From assembly GCF_027484545.1 (NCBI RefSeq), contig NZ_JAIXST010000126.1:1-53650 (forward strand): 53,650 nucleotides of DNA, written 5' to 3'. This DNA comes from Runella sp. GTDB lineage: Bacteria > Bacteroidota > Bacteroidia > Cytophagales > Spirosomataceae. Numbering within the stretch: the stretch's first letter is position 1; the number at the start of each line of letters is the position of its first letter. The position numbers and the translations under genes were made by a program. Below are positions 42,574 through 51,075 of the stretch, piece by piece. Under the pieces are notes generated by a model. It had not been told where the DNA came from. It saw nothing but the letters and a program-made list of their open reading frames with translations, and made no database searches.

Positions 42574-43677
42574 ATGACTATCTCACTTGACGTAGCCTTC
42601 ATTATCAAGGCAATCATCATATTGCTGATTTTCGCAATTACGTTGCTGATTGCCACGTACTCTACCTACGCAGAGCGCAAAGTAGCGGCTTTTATGCAAG
42701 ACCGAATCGGACCTAACCGTGCAGGTCCGCTTGGTTTGCTCCAACCCATTGCCGATGCCGTTAAAATGTTTTTCAAAGAGGATTTTATTCCGGCGCAGTC
42801 AAGCAAATGGCTTTTTATACTGGGGCCTTGCCTTTCCATGTTAACTGCCTTAATGACAAGCGCCGTTATTCCTTTTGGGGACAGTATTCAGTATTCTTCC
42901 GCACCGGGAAAAGTATGGGATGTGGCAGTACAGGCCATTGATGTGAATATTGGAGTTTTGTACGTATTTGGTCTTGTTTCATTGGGAGTTTACGGGGTAA
43001 TGGTCGGAGGTTGGGCTTCCAATAACAAATTTTCATTGTTAGGAGCCATTCGTGCTGCATCGCAAAATATCAGCTACGAAATTTCCATGGGTTTGGCTAT
43101 TATCGCAATCTTGATGATGACAGGCTCACTTTCTATTCGTCACATTGTAGAACAACAGCACGGTGGCAACTGGAATATTTTCTACCAACCAATTGGTTTT
43201 ATCATTTTTATTACTTGCGCTTTTGCCGAATGTAATCGGACGCCTTTTGACTTACCGGAGTGTGAAACTGAGCTGATCGGTGGCTACCATACGGAGTATA
43301 GCTCTATGAAATTAGGCTTTTATCTGTTTGCAGAGTACATCAATATGTTTGTGTCATCGGCGATGATTTCGAGCTTATACTTTGGAGGATACAATTATCC
43401 GGGAATGGATTGGGTGCAGGCTCAACTTACTGGAGCAATGGGTGAGATTGCCGGTCATAATGTAGCTACTCTGATTGGTACAATTGTATTTTTTGGTAAA
43501 TCACTGTTTTTCGTATTCTTTTATATGTGGGTACGTTGGACTCTGCCACGTTTTCGTTATGACCAATTAATGAATCTTGGCTGGAAAGGGCTTATCCCCT
43601 TGGCAATGATTAACATCATCCTAACCGGTGGTGCCATTTTATTCCTGAAACCATTAGTAATGTCATTTTTGAAATAG
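42574..43677 (+). CDS. nuoH: NADH-quinone oxidoreductase subunit H
   Basis: Subunit H, about eight membrane helices, forms the quinone-binding chamber at the base of the membrane arm. The protein shows the conserved AERKVAAFMQDRIGPNRAGP near residue 35, LLQPIADAVKMFFKED, the charged EISMGLAII segment, and FAECNRTPFDLPECETELIG in the fifth-to-sixth helix loop, and the end FVFFYMWVRWTLPRFRYDQL. All are hallmark segments. It follows nuoG closely (six bases) and is followed by an 84-base gap before nuoI. Confidence 0.96.
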   Translation: MTISLDVAFIIKAIIILLIFAITLLIATYSTYAERKVAAFMQDRIGPNRAGPLGLLQPIADAVKMFFKEDFIPAQSSKWLFILGPCLSMLTALMTSAVIPFGDSIQYSSAPGKVWDVAVQAIDVNIGVLYVFGLVSLGVYGVMVGGWASNNKFSLLGAIRAASQNISYEISMGLAIIAILMMTGSLSIRHIVEQQHGGNWNIFYQPIGFIIFITCAFAECNRTPFDLPECETELIGGYHTEYSSMKLGFYLFAEYINMFVSSAMISSLYFGGYNYPGMDWVQAQLTGAMGEIAGHNVATLIGTIVFFGKSLFFVFFYMWVRWTLPRFRYDQLMNLGWKGLIPLAMINIILTGGAILFLKPLVMSFLK

Positions 43678-43721
43678 GGGAGACCTTGATTATTACGAGA
43701 TCCATACTTTGTAGAAAAACT

Positions 43722-43754
43722 ACTGTCAATCTACAAACTGTGAACTGTAAACGC
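43722..43754 (+). repeat. AACTGTAAAC-type intergenic tract before nuoI
   Basis: The tract reads AAACTGTGAACTGTAAACG in its second half and includes CTACTGTC. It is one of several tracts with the same short theme. Confidence 0.4.
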
Positions 43755-43761
43755 CAAAAAT

Positions 43762-44340
43762 ATGCAACTCACGAATCGTTCGAAACAAGTTAGTAATAAG
43801 CAAATGACCTTTGCGGAACGGATATATCTGCCCGCAATCGCTACTGGTTTAGGAATTACGATTAAGCACTTTTTTCAGAAAAAAGTAACGTTACAATATC
43901 CTGATGTAAAAATTAATTTGGGACCTGTTTTTCGTGGTCGGCATGTATTGAAGCGCGATGACCAGGGACGTGAACGTTGCACCGCCTGTGGATTATGCGC
44001 AGTAGCTTGCCCTGCCGAAGCCATTTCGATGGTGGCCGCTGAGCGTCAAAAAGGAGAAGAAACCCTCTACCGCGAAGAAAAATATGCAGCCGTGTATGAA
44101 ATCAACATGTTGCGTTGTATTTTCTGTGGTTTGTGCGAAGAAGCGTGCCCTAAACAGGCAATCTATCTTCGTCATGATGAGTTTGTTCCCGTATTTACTG
44201 AGCGCGATCAGGTAATTTGGGGTAAAGATCTTTTGGCTGAAAACATGAATAATCGTTATTTGCGTAAAGCGTGGACGAAAGAAGAAGCCCGCGAGCAAGA
44301 CATAAAGGGAGTTGAAGCCCAACCAAGAACTCAATTGTAA
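43762..44340 (+). CDS. nuoI: NADH-quinone oxidoreductase subunit I
   Basis: The TYKY-type ferredoxin subunit with two [4Fe-4S] clusters, N6a and N6b. The first cluster uses C73, C76, C79 and C83 in RCTACGLCAVACP, and the second uses C119, C122, C125 and C129 in RCIFCGLCEEACP. The N-terminal region has a hydrophobic, basic stretch that lies on the membrane. The 192-residue length is near normal. The start lies 84 bases after nuoH; a stem-loop-like CTTTGTAG/CTACAAAC pair occurs in that gap. Confidence 0.96.
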   Translation: MQLTNRSKQVSNKQMTFAERIYLPAIATGLGITIKHFFQKKVTLQYPDVKINLGPVFRGRHVLKRDDQGRERCTACGLCAVACPAEAISMVAAERQKGEETLYREEKYAAVYEINMLRCIFCGLCEEACPKQAIYLRHDEFVPVFTERDQVIWGKDLLAENMNNRYLRKAWTKEEAREQDIKGVEAQPRTQL

Positions 44341-44364
44341 AACGAGTAAGCAGTTAGCAGGAAA

Positions 44365-44389
44365 ACTGTTAACTGCTTACTGTTAACTG
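44365..44389 (+). repeat. two direct copies of ACTGTTAACTG before nuoJ
   Basis: The 11-mer ACTGTTAACTG occurs at 44365-44375 and again at 44379-44389, a period of 14 bases. It is within the leader of nuoJ. A CAGTTAGCAGG piece lies just upstream. Confidence 0.55.
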
Positions 44390-44397
44390 TAACAAAA

Positions 44398-44943
44398 ATG
44401 GATTTTTCTAACTTTTTCTCTCACCTGACTCCGGCGACTTCCTTTTTTTATGTACTGTCTTTTCTCACAATTTTGTGTGGATTGATGGTCATTTTGGCAA
44501 AGAATCCGATTCACAGCGTACTGTATTTAATTGCAACATTTTTCTGTTTGTCAGGGCATTATATACTGCTGAATGCACAGTTTTTGGCCGCAGTTAACAT
44601 CATCGTTTACGCAGGAGCGATTATGGTATTATTCCTGTTTGTAATCATGTTCTTGAACCTGCGGGAAGAAGACGAAGAATCAAAAACCAATCTTGTAAAG
44701 ATAGCTGCCACTGTTGTAGGCGGTACGTTGGGGGTGATTTTAGTGGGAGTACTTCGTAAAGCACAATTCGGGACTTATAATCCTTATGTTTTTGATTCTC
44801 AGGCAGGTATGGTTGAAAGTCTTGGCAATGTGCTTTATAATGATTATTTATTGCCCTTTGAATTAGCTTCTGTTCTGTTCTTAATCGCAATGATTGGAGC
44901 TGTGATGCTTGGCCGTCGCGAAGCGGGAGATCGACATTTCTAA
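44398..44943 (+). CDS. nuoJ: NADH-quinone oxidoreductase subunit J
   Basis: A 181-residue membrane subunit of complex I with five predicted helices. Helix 3 has the conserved NIIVYAGAIMVLFLFVIMFLN pattern, and the protein ends ELASVLFLIAMIGAVMLGRREAG. It is clearly related to the separate NuoJ-like protein at 31301-31834, but with different loops. It is the last nuo gene here: the next gene, a pseudogene, is on the other strand starting 26 bases away, so nuoK, nuoL, nuoM and nuoN must be somewhere else or lost. Confidence 0.95.
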   Translation: MDFSNFFSHLTPATSFFYVLSFLTILCGLMVILAKNPIHSVLYLIATFFCLSGHYILLNAQFLAAVNIIVYAGAIMVLFLFVIMFLNLREEDEESKTNLVKIAATVVGGTLGVILVGVLRKAQFGTYNPYVFDSQAGMVESLGNVLYNDYLLPFELASVLFLIAMIGAVMLGRREAGDRHF

Positions 44944-44968
44944 TAGTTCATCCTTGATTTTACTTTAC

Positions 44969-45850
44969 TTATTTGTCTCCAACGTATCGTTTCAAAAGGC
45001 GTTCGATGGGAGGCAAATAGCTTTTTCCGAATAAATTGACGTGAACAAGTAAAGGATAAAGATTATAAATCGGAATACGGCTGCTAAAGTCAGGTTCTAA
45101 AGGAAACGCTTCATGATACGATTCATCATCAAAGCCTCCAAATAGGTGGGAAAAAGCGATTTCCGCTTCACGAAAGCCATAATAGGGCGCGGGGGCAATG
45201 AGAGAAACGCGCCCATGTTGATTGGTTAAAAAATTCCCTGACTACAAATCTCCATGAAGCAAGGCGGGACGCTCAGCAGGGATGATGCTTTTAAGTGCGG
45301 GATAGAATCGCTCAAAACGGTCGTATAACTCTTTGGAAATACTATTATTATAACGGGCTAACCCTGCCTGCGGGCGAAGTCGACGTTCTACAAAGAAATC
45401 AATTCCGTTGGCAATAGGTTGGTTTGACTGTTCCAGAGAACCAATATAATTATCGAAAGAAAGACCGAAATTTCGTTGGGTATGAGAATGTAACTCCGCC
45501 AATGACTCGCCAAAATTTCGCCAGAAATCAGGTCTTTGTCCGCCATTTTCAACGAATTCCTGAATCAAATAGGCTTTATTGCCATTCTTTCCATATCCAT
45601 GCACTATTGAGACATGAAGAGCATCTGTTTGACGTAAGATTTCTAACCCCCGTGCTTCTTTTTCAAACATATCTTCCTGCTCGGCATGGTTGAATTTGAT
45701 AAAAAATGTACCTTCGGACGTGGAAACTCGAACGGCAGTATTAATGCTTCCGCCGGATATTACCCGTACTTCAAGTACTTCTATTGTTTGTCCAAAGGTT
45801 TCGAAAAGTATGCTTTCAAAAAATGGAACCTGTTCAGTGGGATTCCACAT
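44969..45850 (-). pseudogene. fructosamine kinase family pseudogene with TAG in the catalytic loop
   Basis: Fructosamine-3-kinase-like proteins phosphorylate sugar adducts of lysine and help deglycate proteins. From ATG at 45850 (MWNPTEQVPFFESILF), 202 codons lead to ALLHGDL and then TAG at 45242-45244, where the family has a Trp in HGDLWSGN. Translation past TAG continues in frame for 90 codons to a TAA at 44969 with clear homology: SGNFLTNQHGRV, YYGFREAEIAFSHLFGGFDD and LVHVNLFGKSYLPP. A second lesion is seen: APAPYYG replaces the usual DPAxYYG, which loses the metal-binding aspartate. So the gene has lost two elements of catalysis and was probably TGG to TAG by one base change. Ninety-five bases separate it from anmK on the other strand. 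Confidence 0.88.
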
Positions 45851-45945
45851 ATTTTTTAAAATTAGGCATGAATCATCGAATGAACTAATTACTAAAGTAA
45901 CACATTTCTCAATAAGTAATACCTTACATAGCTGCAAACGTATCC

Positions 45946-47142
45946 GTGAATTCAAACCTGACAAAACTTTTTGAAATCGCCCAAAAACCAACCCGGAGAA
46001 TTATCGGATTGATGTCGGGCACTTCCATGGATGGATTGGACGTAGCTTTGTGTCGATTTAGCGGTAGTGGCTCACAAACCCAAATAACGCTGGAAAAATT
46101 TGATACTATTACATTCAGCGAAGACATTAAGGAAGAAATCCGACGCATTTTTGCCAAAAAAGAGATAGATTTTCAACAGCTTTGTTTACTCAATCCCTGG
46201 ATTGGTCAATTGCACGGACGACTTGTATTGCAATGTCTGGATAAATGGAAAATTGAACCCAATGAAGTAGATATTGTAGCAAGTCACGGGCAGACTGTCT
46301 TTCACGCTCCTAAAATCCTGCATAAACTCAATAAATTTCCCAATGCTACGCTTCAGATTGGAGACGGAGACCATATCGCCGTAACTACGGGTATTATTAC
46401 TTTAAGTGATTTTCGTCAAAAGCATTGTGCCGCGGGGGGAGAAGGTGCTCCATTGGCAGTATACGGTGATTATTTTGTTTTTTCAAAGCAAGGCGAAAAT
46501 AGACTTATGCTCAATATGGGCGGCATTGCCAATTTTACTTACCTTCCGGGTAACCTTAATTCGCATGAGGTATTTGTGACCGATACAGGTCCGGGAAATA
46601 CGCTTATTGATGCCTTTGCGCGTAAATTTTTCAATCTTCCCTATGACGAAGGAGGGAAAATTGCAGCAAGCGGAAAAATACACGAAGAATTGCTTCGGTG
46701 TTTGAAAAAAGACCCCTTTTTTAGTGCACCTTTTCCGAAAACTACCGGACCTGAATTGTTTAGTTTAGAATATGTGCTTTTAGCTCAGCAACACAGCGGA
46801 ACGACCTCACTTTCGCCCGAAGACCTAATGGCCACGCTAACACGTTTTTCGGCAGAGACGATTGCGGAAGCCATCTTGAAAGTTTGCAAAAAAGAGGAAA
46901 GTTACCATTTATACCTTAGCGGTGGCGGAATGCACAATCCTTTGATAATAAGTGCTTTACGTGAATTGATGCCCGATTATCCCATGGCGGTCACTGATTC
47001 TCTCGGTATTTCGGGAGATGCCAAAGAAGCGGTTTTATTTGCTATTCTGGCCAATGAAACTCTCTGTGGCGGACTTACTGATTTTGGCAGCAGGGAAGGA
47101 GTTCCAAGCGTTTCGATGGGGAAGATTTCTTTTCCTGCCTAA
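45946..47142 (+). CDS. anmK: anhydro-N-acetylmuramic acid kinase
   Basis: AnmK phosphorylates 1,6-anhydro-MurNAc while opening the anhydro ring, giving MurNAc-6-P in peptidoglycan recycling. The 398-residue protein starts with GTG at 45946 (MNSNLTKLFEIAQ); no ATG precedes the conserved start motif. Landmarks are RRIIGLMSGTSMDGLDVALC, VASHGQTVFHAP, IGDGDHIAVTTG, NMGGIANFTYLP, TDTGPGNTLIDAF, and LYLSGGGMHNP. Length and motifs are normal. It converges with a retropepsin-like gene, overlapping it by four bases at the 3' end. Confidence 0.94.
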   Translation: MNSNLTKLFEIAQKPTRRIIGLMSGTSMDGLDVALCRFSGSGSQTQITLEKFDTITFSEDIKEEIRRIFAKKEIDFQQLCLLNPWIGQLHGRLVLQCLDKWKIEPNEVDIVASHGQTVFHAPKILHKLNKFPNATLQIGDGDHIAVTTGIITLSDFRQKHCAAGGEGAPLAVYGDYFVFSKQGENRLMLNMGGIANFTYLPGNLNSHEVFVTDTGPGNTLIDAFARKFFNLPYDEGGKIAASGKIHEELLRCLKKDPFFSAPFPKTTGPELFSLEYVLLAQQHSGTTSLSPEDLMATLTRFSAETIAEAILKVCKKEESYHLYLSGGGMHNPLIISALRELMPDYPMAVTDSLGISGDAKEAVLFAILANETLCGGLTDFGSREGVPSVSMGKISFPA

Positions 47143-48395
47143 ATCATTCGTTTCAACTGAAATTTCGTAAAGTGAATCGTTCCTTTGCGGCGGATAAGTA
47201 AGGTGATTTCTTTCCCTTCTCCTTTTTGGAGAAGTTTATATATTTCGCTGATTATTAGGTCATCAGAGGATTTATTATTGATAAACAGCACCTCGTCTCC
47301 TTCCTCCAAGCCAGCATACCAAGCGGGGGAGTCTTCGATAATTCGGTCTACAACGTATTCTTTCAAGTCTTTCCCTTTGGCTCGTAATTCCAGCCCGCTC
47401 ATGTCATGCTCAAATGTTTCTTTAAGACGACGTTTGATGGGCTTGAGGACAATGTAACGATCTGTATAATTAAACGTTACTCGAAAACGTCTTAATAACT
47501 CACAGCCAATGTTTCCCTGTCGTTCACTCCGGGCTGCAAATTTCACTCCAAAGCCCAAACTGTCAGGAAAAGAAGCCAAAACATTATCAAGTTCATATTT
47601 TCCAAAACGCACTTTGTTAATACGTCCCAAACTCCCGTTAATGACTCCGTTGAGTCCGCGGCCTAACTGCGCCCTGATTACCTTTTCAGGAAGTTGTATT
47701 TGATTATCCGCACTTTTGTCAATCAATAAAGCATGTCCTGCCCCGGTATCTATCACAACTCGAATCGGAAGTTCGTGTCCACCTTCCACTAAGGCAATTA
47801 CGTCTGCGTAGGGTTTGGTATCTTCAATAATGATTGGATAGCGATCTCCCTGTCGGGCACGATATTTATAATTTTCGGGATTAGTCAGCAGTAATTCACG
47901 GTTAATGAAATCTATCGTTACTACGAAATTATTGAAGACTTCGTATCCGAAAATACCATCAATCGGTATGCCGACGTATTCCGACAGTTTCAGAACATCT
48001 TCCTCAAGCACCACAATGTTTTGGTGAGTGGCTTTCATCCTTCCCATCCCTAATGTATTTCCAATAGCCACCGAGGCAGAAAGGGAACTGCCTTCTCCCG
48101 CACCGGTCAATTGAACGCGACGGGTAAAATTCAGCTTTTGGTATTTGATAGCATCCGGATTGGTGATAATCACCGAACTGACACCAGTATCCAAAATAAA
48201 GTGTAGCGTGTCTGAGTCATTAACGTGTACAGGAACGATAATGAGATTGGCGTGCATTTGAAAGGGAATACGGGTAAACTTAGAATTTCCCAATAAGAAA
48301 AACCCAAATTTGTCGTCTTTCTTTGGGCTTTTTTGGGCCGTTAGGAAAAAAGGCAAACAACACAAAAAAGTCAATTTGAGATACCATCGTGTCAT
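47139..48395 (-). CDS. exported retropepsin-like aspartic protease with PDZ domain
   Basis: A 418-residue protein with a signal peptide (ending LTAQ). Two retropepsin-like lobes follow, each with an active-site triplet: LDTGVSSVII near residue 69 and VIDTGAGHALL near residue 216. The last 90 residues form a PDZ domain (EYVVDRIIEDSPAWYAGLEEGDEV, ISEIYKLLQKGEGKEITLLIRRKG). Periplasmic or surface location is likely. Bacterial members with this layout are common in Bacteroidota but rarely studied; both Asp residues appear intact, so it may work as a one-chain protease. Confidence 0.87.
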   Translation of the reverse strand: MTRWYLKLTFLCCLPFFLTAQKSPKKDDKFGFFLLGNSKFTRIPFQMHANLIIVPVHVNDSDTLHFILDTGVSSVIITNPDAIKYQKLNFTRRVQLTGAGEGSSLSASVAIGNTLGMGRMKATHQNIVVLEEDVLKLSEYVGIPIDGIFGYEVFNNFVVTIDFINRELLLTNPENYKYRARQGDRYPIIIEDTKPYADVIALVEGGHELPIRVVIDTGAGHALLIDKSADNQIQLPEKVIRAQLGRGLNGVINGSLGRINKVRFGKYELDNVLASFPDSLGFGVKFAARSERQGNIGCELLRRFRVTFNYTDRYIVLKPIKRRLKETFEHDMSGLELRAKGKDLKEYVVDRIIEDSPAWYAGLEEGDEVLFINNKSSDDLIISEIYKLLQKGEGKEITLLIRRKGTIHFTKFQLKRMI

Positions 48396-48480
48396 AGCCG
48401 TGCCAAAAATAATGTATGGCTGTTAGTAAATATAGTCTTATTTCTTAGAAAAACAAAAAATATCCCTAAAAAAGTGCCGT

Positions 48481-48509
48481 TTTGAATTAATATATTCTTG
48501 CTAACTTCG
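48481..48509 (+). promoter_or_regulatory. weak promoter candidate for tpiA
   Basis: TTTG at 48481-48484 and TAACTTCG at 48502-48509, with a 17-base spacer. The second element has one mismatch to TAnnTTTG and the spacer is short. A GGCC-anchored stem could form just after it in the leader. Confidence 0.3.
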
Positions 48510-48642
48510 CAAGGCCTAAGAGGCTTTCGGCCGATTTAGTACTGATAATTTTGTGGATTCTTTACAAGCAGTAGAATTTAGTTACTAAAATACAAAAACC
48601 GAAATAAAATTAACCCTCAATTCACTTAAAATTCCCAATTCG

Positions 48643-49407
48643 ATGAGAAAAAAAATTGTAGCCGGTAACTGGAAAATGAACAAAACGGTAGAGGAAGCGC
48701 TAATTCTTACCTCTGAAGTTGTAAATATGGTACGCGACGAAGTACGCGGTGACGTAGAAGTTGTCCTGTGTACACCTTATATTTACTTACCCGTTTTGCA
48801 AAAATATACCGACGAAGTAAGCCGCATTTCCTTGGGTGCGCAAAATTGTCATCAAAAGGCATCCGGCGCATACACGGGTGAAATTTCAGCACCGATGCTG
48901 GCAGCCTTGAATATTCCTTACGTGATTATCGGTCACAGTGAGCGCCGTCAATATTTTGGAGAAACGGATGCACTTTTAGGCGAAAAAGTAAAAATATCAC
49001 TTGCCAACGGCCTCAAGCCTATTTTTTGTTGCGGTGAATTGCTCGAAGAACGTCAAAATGAAGATTTCGTAGCGATTGTAAAAGCTCAAATTACCGCCGC
49101 ATTGTTTGATTTATCTGCGGAAGATTTCGGTAAAGTCGTAATTGCCTACGAACCGGTTTGGGCGATTGGTACAGGCTTGACAGCTTCCTCTGAACAGGCT
49201 CAGGAAATGCATGCTGCCCTTCGTGCTCATATTGCCGGCCAGTATGGTGAACAAGTAGCCGATGATACAACTATTCTTTACGGAGGAAGCTGTAATGAAA
49301 AAAATGCAGATGAACTTTTTGCGTGTCCTGACGTAGATGGCGGATTGATTGGCGGTGCTTCGCTCAAGTCGCGTGAGTTTACTAATATCATAAAATCTCG
49401 GATGTAG
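48643..49407 (+). CDS. tpiA: triosephosphate isomerase
   Basis: TpiA interconverts dihydroxyacetone phosphate and glyceraldehyde-3-phosphate in glycolysis. The 254-residue TIM barrel begins MRKKIVAGNWKMNKTVEEA with the substrate-binding N and K. It has the histidine in YVIIGHSERRQYFGE, the catalytic base in VIAYEPVWAIGTGLTASSEQ, and ILYGGSCNEKN and GLIGGASLK at the phosphate site. Every catalytic residue is present. It is monocistronic, with a long leader of about 250 bases and a terminator after the stop. Confidence 0.98.
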   Translation: MRKKIVAGNWKMNKTVEEALILTSEVVNMVRDEVRGDVEVVLCTPYIYLPVLQKYTDEVSRISLGAQNCHQKASGAYTGEISAPMLAALNIPYVIIGHSERRQYFGETDALLGEKVKISLANGLKPIFCCGELLEERQNEDFVAIVKAQITAALFDLSAEDFGKVVIAYEPVWAIGTGLTASSEQAQEMHAALRAHIAGQYGEQVADDTTILYGGSCNEKNADELFACPDVDGGLIGGASLKSREFTNIIKSRM

Positions 49408-49418
49408 ATTTTTTTTAG

Positions 49419-49472
49419 ACACGGAGAAACGCGGTGACTTACTTATCAGTACCTTCGTTGCTCCGTGTTTTT
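49419..49472 (+). terminator. terminator after tpiA
   Basis: ACACGGAG at 49419-49426 and CTCCGTGT at 49461-49468 can pair as an eight-bp stem closing a long loop of 34 bases, followed by TTTTT. The long loop lowers confidence. Confidence 0.5.
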
Positions 49473-49492
49473 AAAATAATCATCTTCTACTT

Positions 49493-50584
49493 ATGAAATC
49501 CTTATCCCTTTCCTTAGTTGCTCTTTTAGTTCTGTTAGGTTGTCAACGCCCCGCCTCAAAGCTACTGAGTGGCGGAACTATCGTAAAAGAAGGACTGATT
49601 GATTGTTTTCAGCCAGGGCTTCAGGCAGGAGGGCGAGAATTATGGTGTGAAGCATCGGCTGTGTTGTCTGATGGGAGAAATCTTCTATTTGCCAACGATA
49701 AGGATATGCCCGATGCTGACGCTGCGGTATTTTATTGGGCGTATTCAGAAAGTAATATGTGGGGCAAGAAACCTGTCTATCTTACCCAAAGTCTCTTCAA
49801 AACAGGTCAGAAATACGAGGATTTCGCAATGACTCCCGACCGTAAACATGCTTTTCTGACTACCGGCTTTGATCGCATAAAAGAAGGAAGTAATGAATGG
49901 GATGGTTATAACACATTACTTTACTGGCCCGTGACAGACAATCCTCAAAAAATTCAACCAAAGGCTGTTCACCTGAAAGCAGGAGAAAAGTTTTCGATGG
50001 GACTAAGGGTGGCTCTCTCTCAGGCATTACTCTCCCCCGAATTTCCTCAGGGAATGCCTTACTTTAAAGTGGAAGGTTTTGCAGCAACTGAGACCAAACT
50101 TTATTTTGGAATTCGGGAAGAAGGCAAGAAGTACGACGATTTTAAATACAAAGCCAAGATACTGACGGCTTCTTACCATTTTGAAGGTGACTCACTTGTA
50201 TTGAGCAATGATTTTCAAACATTAGCCGACATTGATATTCAATCCCTTCAACCCAATTTACCTAAATCATTGGCTCTTTCCTGTATCGAATACGATGCTG
50301 AACGTAAGATTTTCTGGATATTGACATCCATAGAAAGTGAAACTCAGGGCAACAGTGCTTATCTGTGGTGGGCTTCGGAAGAGGAGTTGAAAAAAGACAA
50401 ACTTAATTTGGTTACAAACTATACAACGGGACAGCCGTTAAAATTTACGCATAAAGCAGAAGACTTAACCTCCATCGGTAACAACCGCTTGTTTGTGATT
50501 CACGATGACGACCGCAACCGTACGAAAGTCGGCAATCAAACCCGACAACCTCATCAGGCAGCCTATTCAATCGTAGAGTTTTGA
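49493..50584 (+). CDS. lipoprotein of unknown function
   Basis: A 363-residue protein with a lipobox: hydrophobic residues 3-15 lead to LLGCQRP, with lipidation predicted at C17, so it should be anchored to the outer membrane or periplasmic face. The mature part has repeated beta-strand patterns such as SDGRNLLFANDKDMPD, MTPDRKHAFLTTGFDR, FKVEGFAATETKLYFGIREE and IGNNRLFVIHDDDRNRTK. This looks like a beta-propeller of the DUF3616 or phytase-like kind, but the match is only in style. No catalytic motif could be assigned. It is followed by a strong terminator. Confidence 0.7.
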   Translation: MKSLSLSLVALLVLLGCQRPASKLLSGGTIVKEGLIDCFQPGLQAGGRELWCEASAVLSDGRNLLFANDKDMPDADAAVFYWAYSESNMWGKKPVYLTQSLFKTGQKYEDFAMTPDRKHAFLTTGFDRIKEGSNEWDGYNTLLYWPVTDNPQKIQPKAVHLKAGEKFSMGLRVALSQALLSPEFPQGMPYFKVEGFAATETKLYFGIREEGKKYDDFKYKAKILTASYHFEGDSLVLSNDFQTLADIDIQSLQPNLPKSLALSCIEYDAERKIFWILTSIESETQGNSAYLWWASEEELKKDKLNLVTNYTTGQPLKFTHKAEDLTSIGNNRLFVIHDDDRNRTKVGNQTRQPHQAAYSIVEF

Positions 50585-50666
50585 TTCGCTTTAGTTTGAA
50601 TAAAATCGCAGGTTGTTTGACTCTCTAAAAACGGGGTTTCACTCCCTCATAAACCAATTCTATCGG

Positions 50667-50701
50667 AATGCGGTTGGGTAACTCCCGGCCGCATTTTATT
50701 T
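50667..50701 (+). terminator. strong terminator after the lipoprotein gene
   Basis: AATGCGGTTGGG at 50667-50678 pairs with 50684-50695 over 12 positions, including two G-U pairs, with a five-base loop and TTATTTTT after it. It contains an ATG at 50668 that should not be used as the start of the next gene. Confidence 0.75.
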
Positions 50702-50757
50702 TTGATATATCAATCAGTAGCTCATACACTTTAAGAAACCAAAACCTTTCAAAAACA

Positions 50758-51030
50758 ATGGAAACTCAACGCGACCCTCAACTTTGGAGAATGGCAAAAG
50801 CCAGAGCCGGATTTAAAAGTCACCTCTACGTTTATTTGATTGTCAATGCAGGATTATGGACTCTTTGGGTCATAGGGGTTGCATTTAACAAAGGTACCGA
50901 TTATCCATGGCCAATATGGACCACCTTTGGATGGGGTATCGGGTTGGCATCTCATTATTTTAGTGTTTATGCAATCAATGAGAAGCAATTGGCAGAGCGC
51001 GAATATCAAAAATTAGTAAACAGGCAGTAG
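50758..51030 (+). CDS. 2TM domain-containing protein
   Basis: A 90-residue membrane protein with two hydrophobic helices at about residues 23-43 and 50-72, matching the 2TM domain family. The RDPQLWRMAKARAGFKSHLYVYLIVNAGLW start is typical. The ATG at 50758 is chosen because the upstream ATG at 50668 lies within the terminator hairpin of the previous gene. It ends EREYQKLVNRQ, like the next protein. A second copy follows 45 bases downstream. The function of 2TM proteins is unknown; some occur fused to sensor kinases. Confidence 0.87.
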   Translation: METQRDPQLWRMAKARAGFKSHLYVYLIVNAGLWTLWVIGVAFNKGTDYPWPIWTTFGWGIGLASHYFSVYAINEKQLAEREYQKLVNRQ

Positions 51031-51075
51031 ATTAGCCTCCTATAATTACCTATAACTCTCTAAATCTTACAAGCA

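Noticed and set aside
44365-44389. CRISPR-like direct repeat
   Set aside because: Only two 11-base units with a 3-base spacer; no spacer-repeat order and no cas genes.
45242-45244. Programmed stop readthrough or pyrrolysine insertion in the fructosamine kinase
   Set aside because: TAG replaces a Trp codon by one base change, the catalytic aspartate is also lost, and no pyrrolysine genes are in view. A simple pseudogene explains it better.
45851-45991. Extended start for the fructosamine kinase pseudogene
   Set aside because: The additional 47 codons run toward and into the anmK start and do not look like the family; MWNPTEQVPFF at 45850 is a normal start.
50668-50757. Earlier start for the first 2TM protein
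   Set aside because: The ATG at 50668 lies in the left arm of a terminator hairpin, and the extra 30 residues are not like the family.
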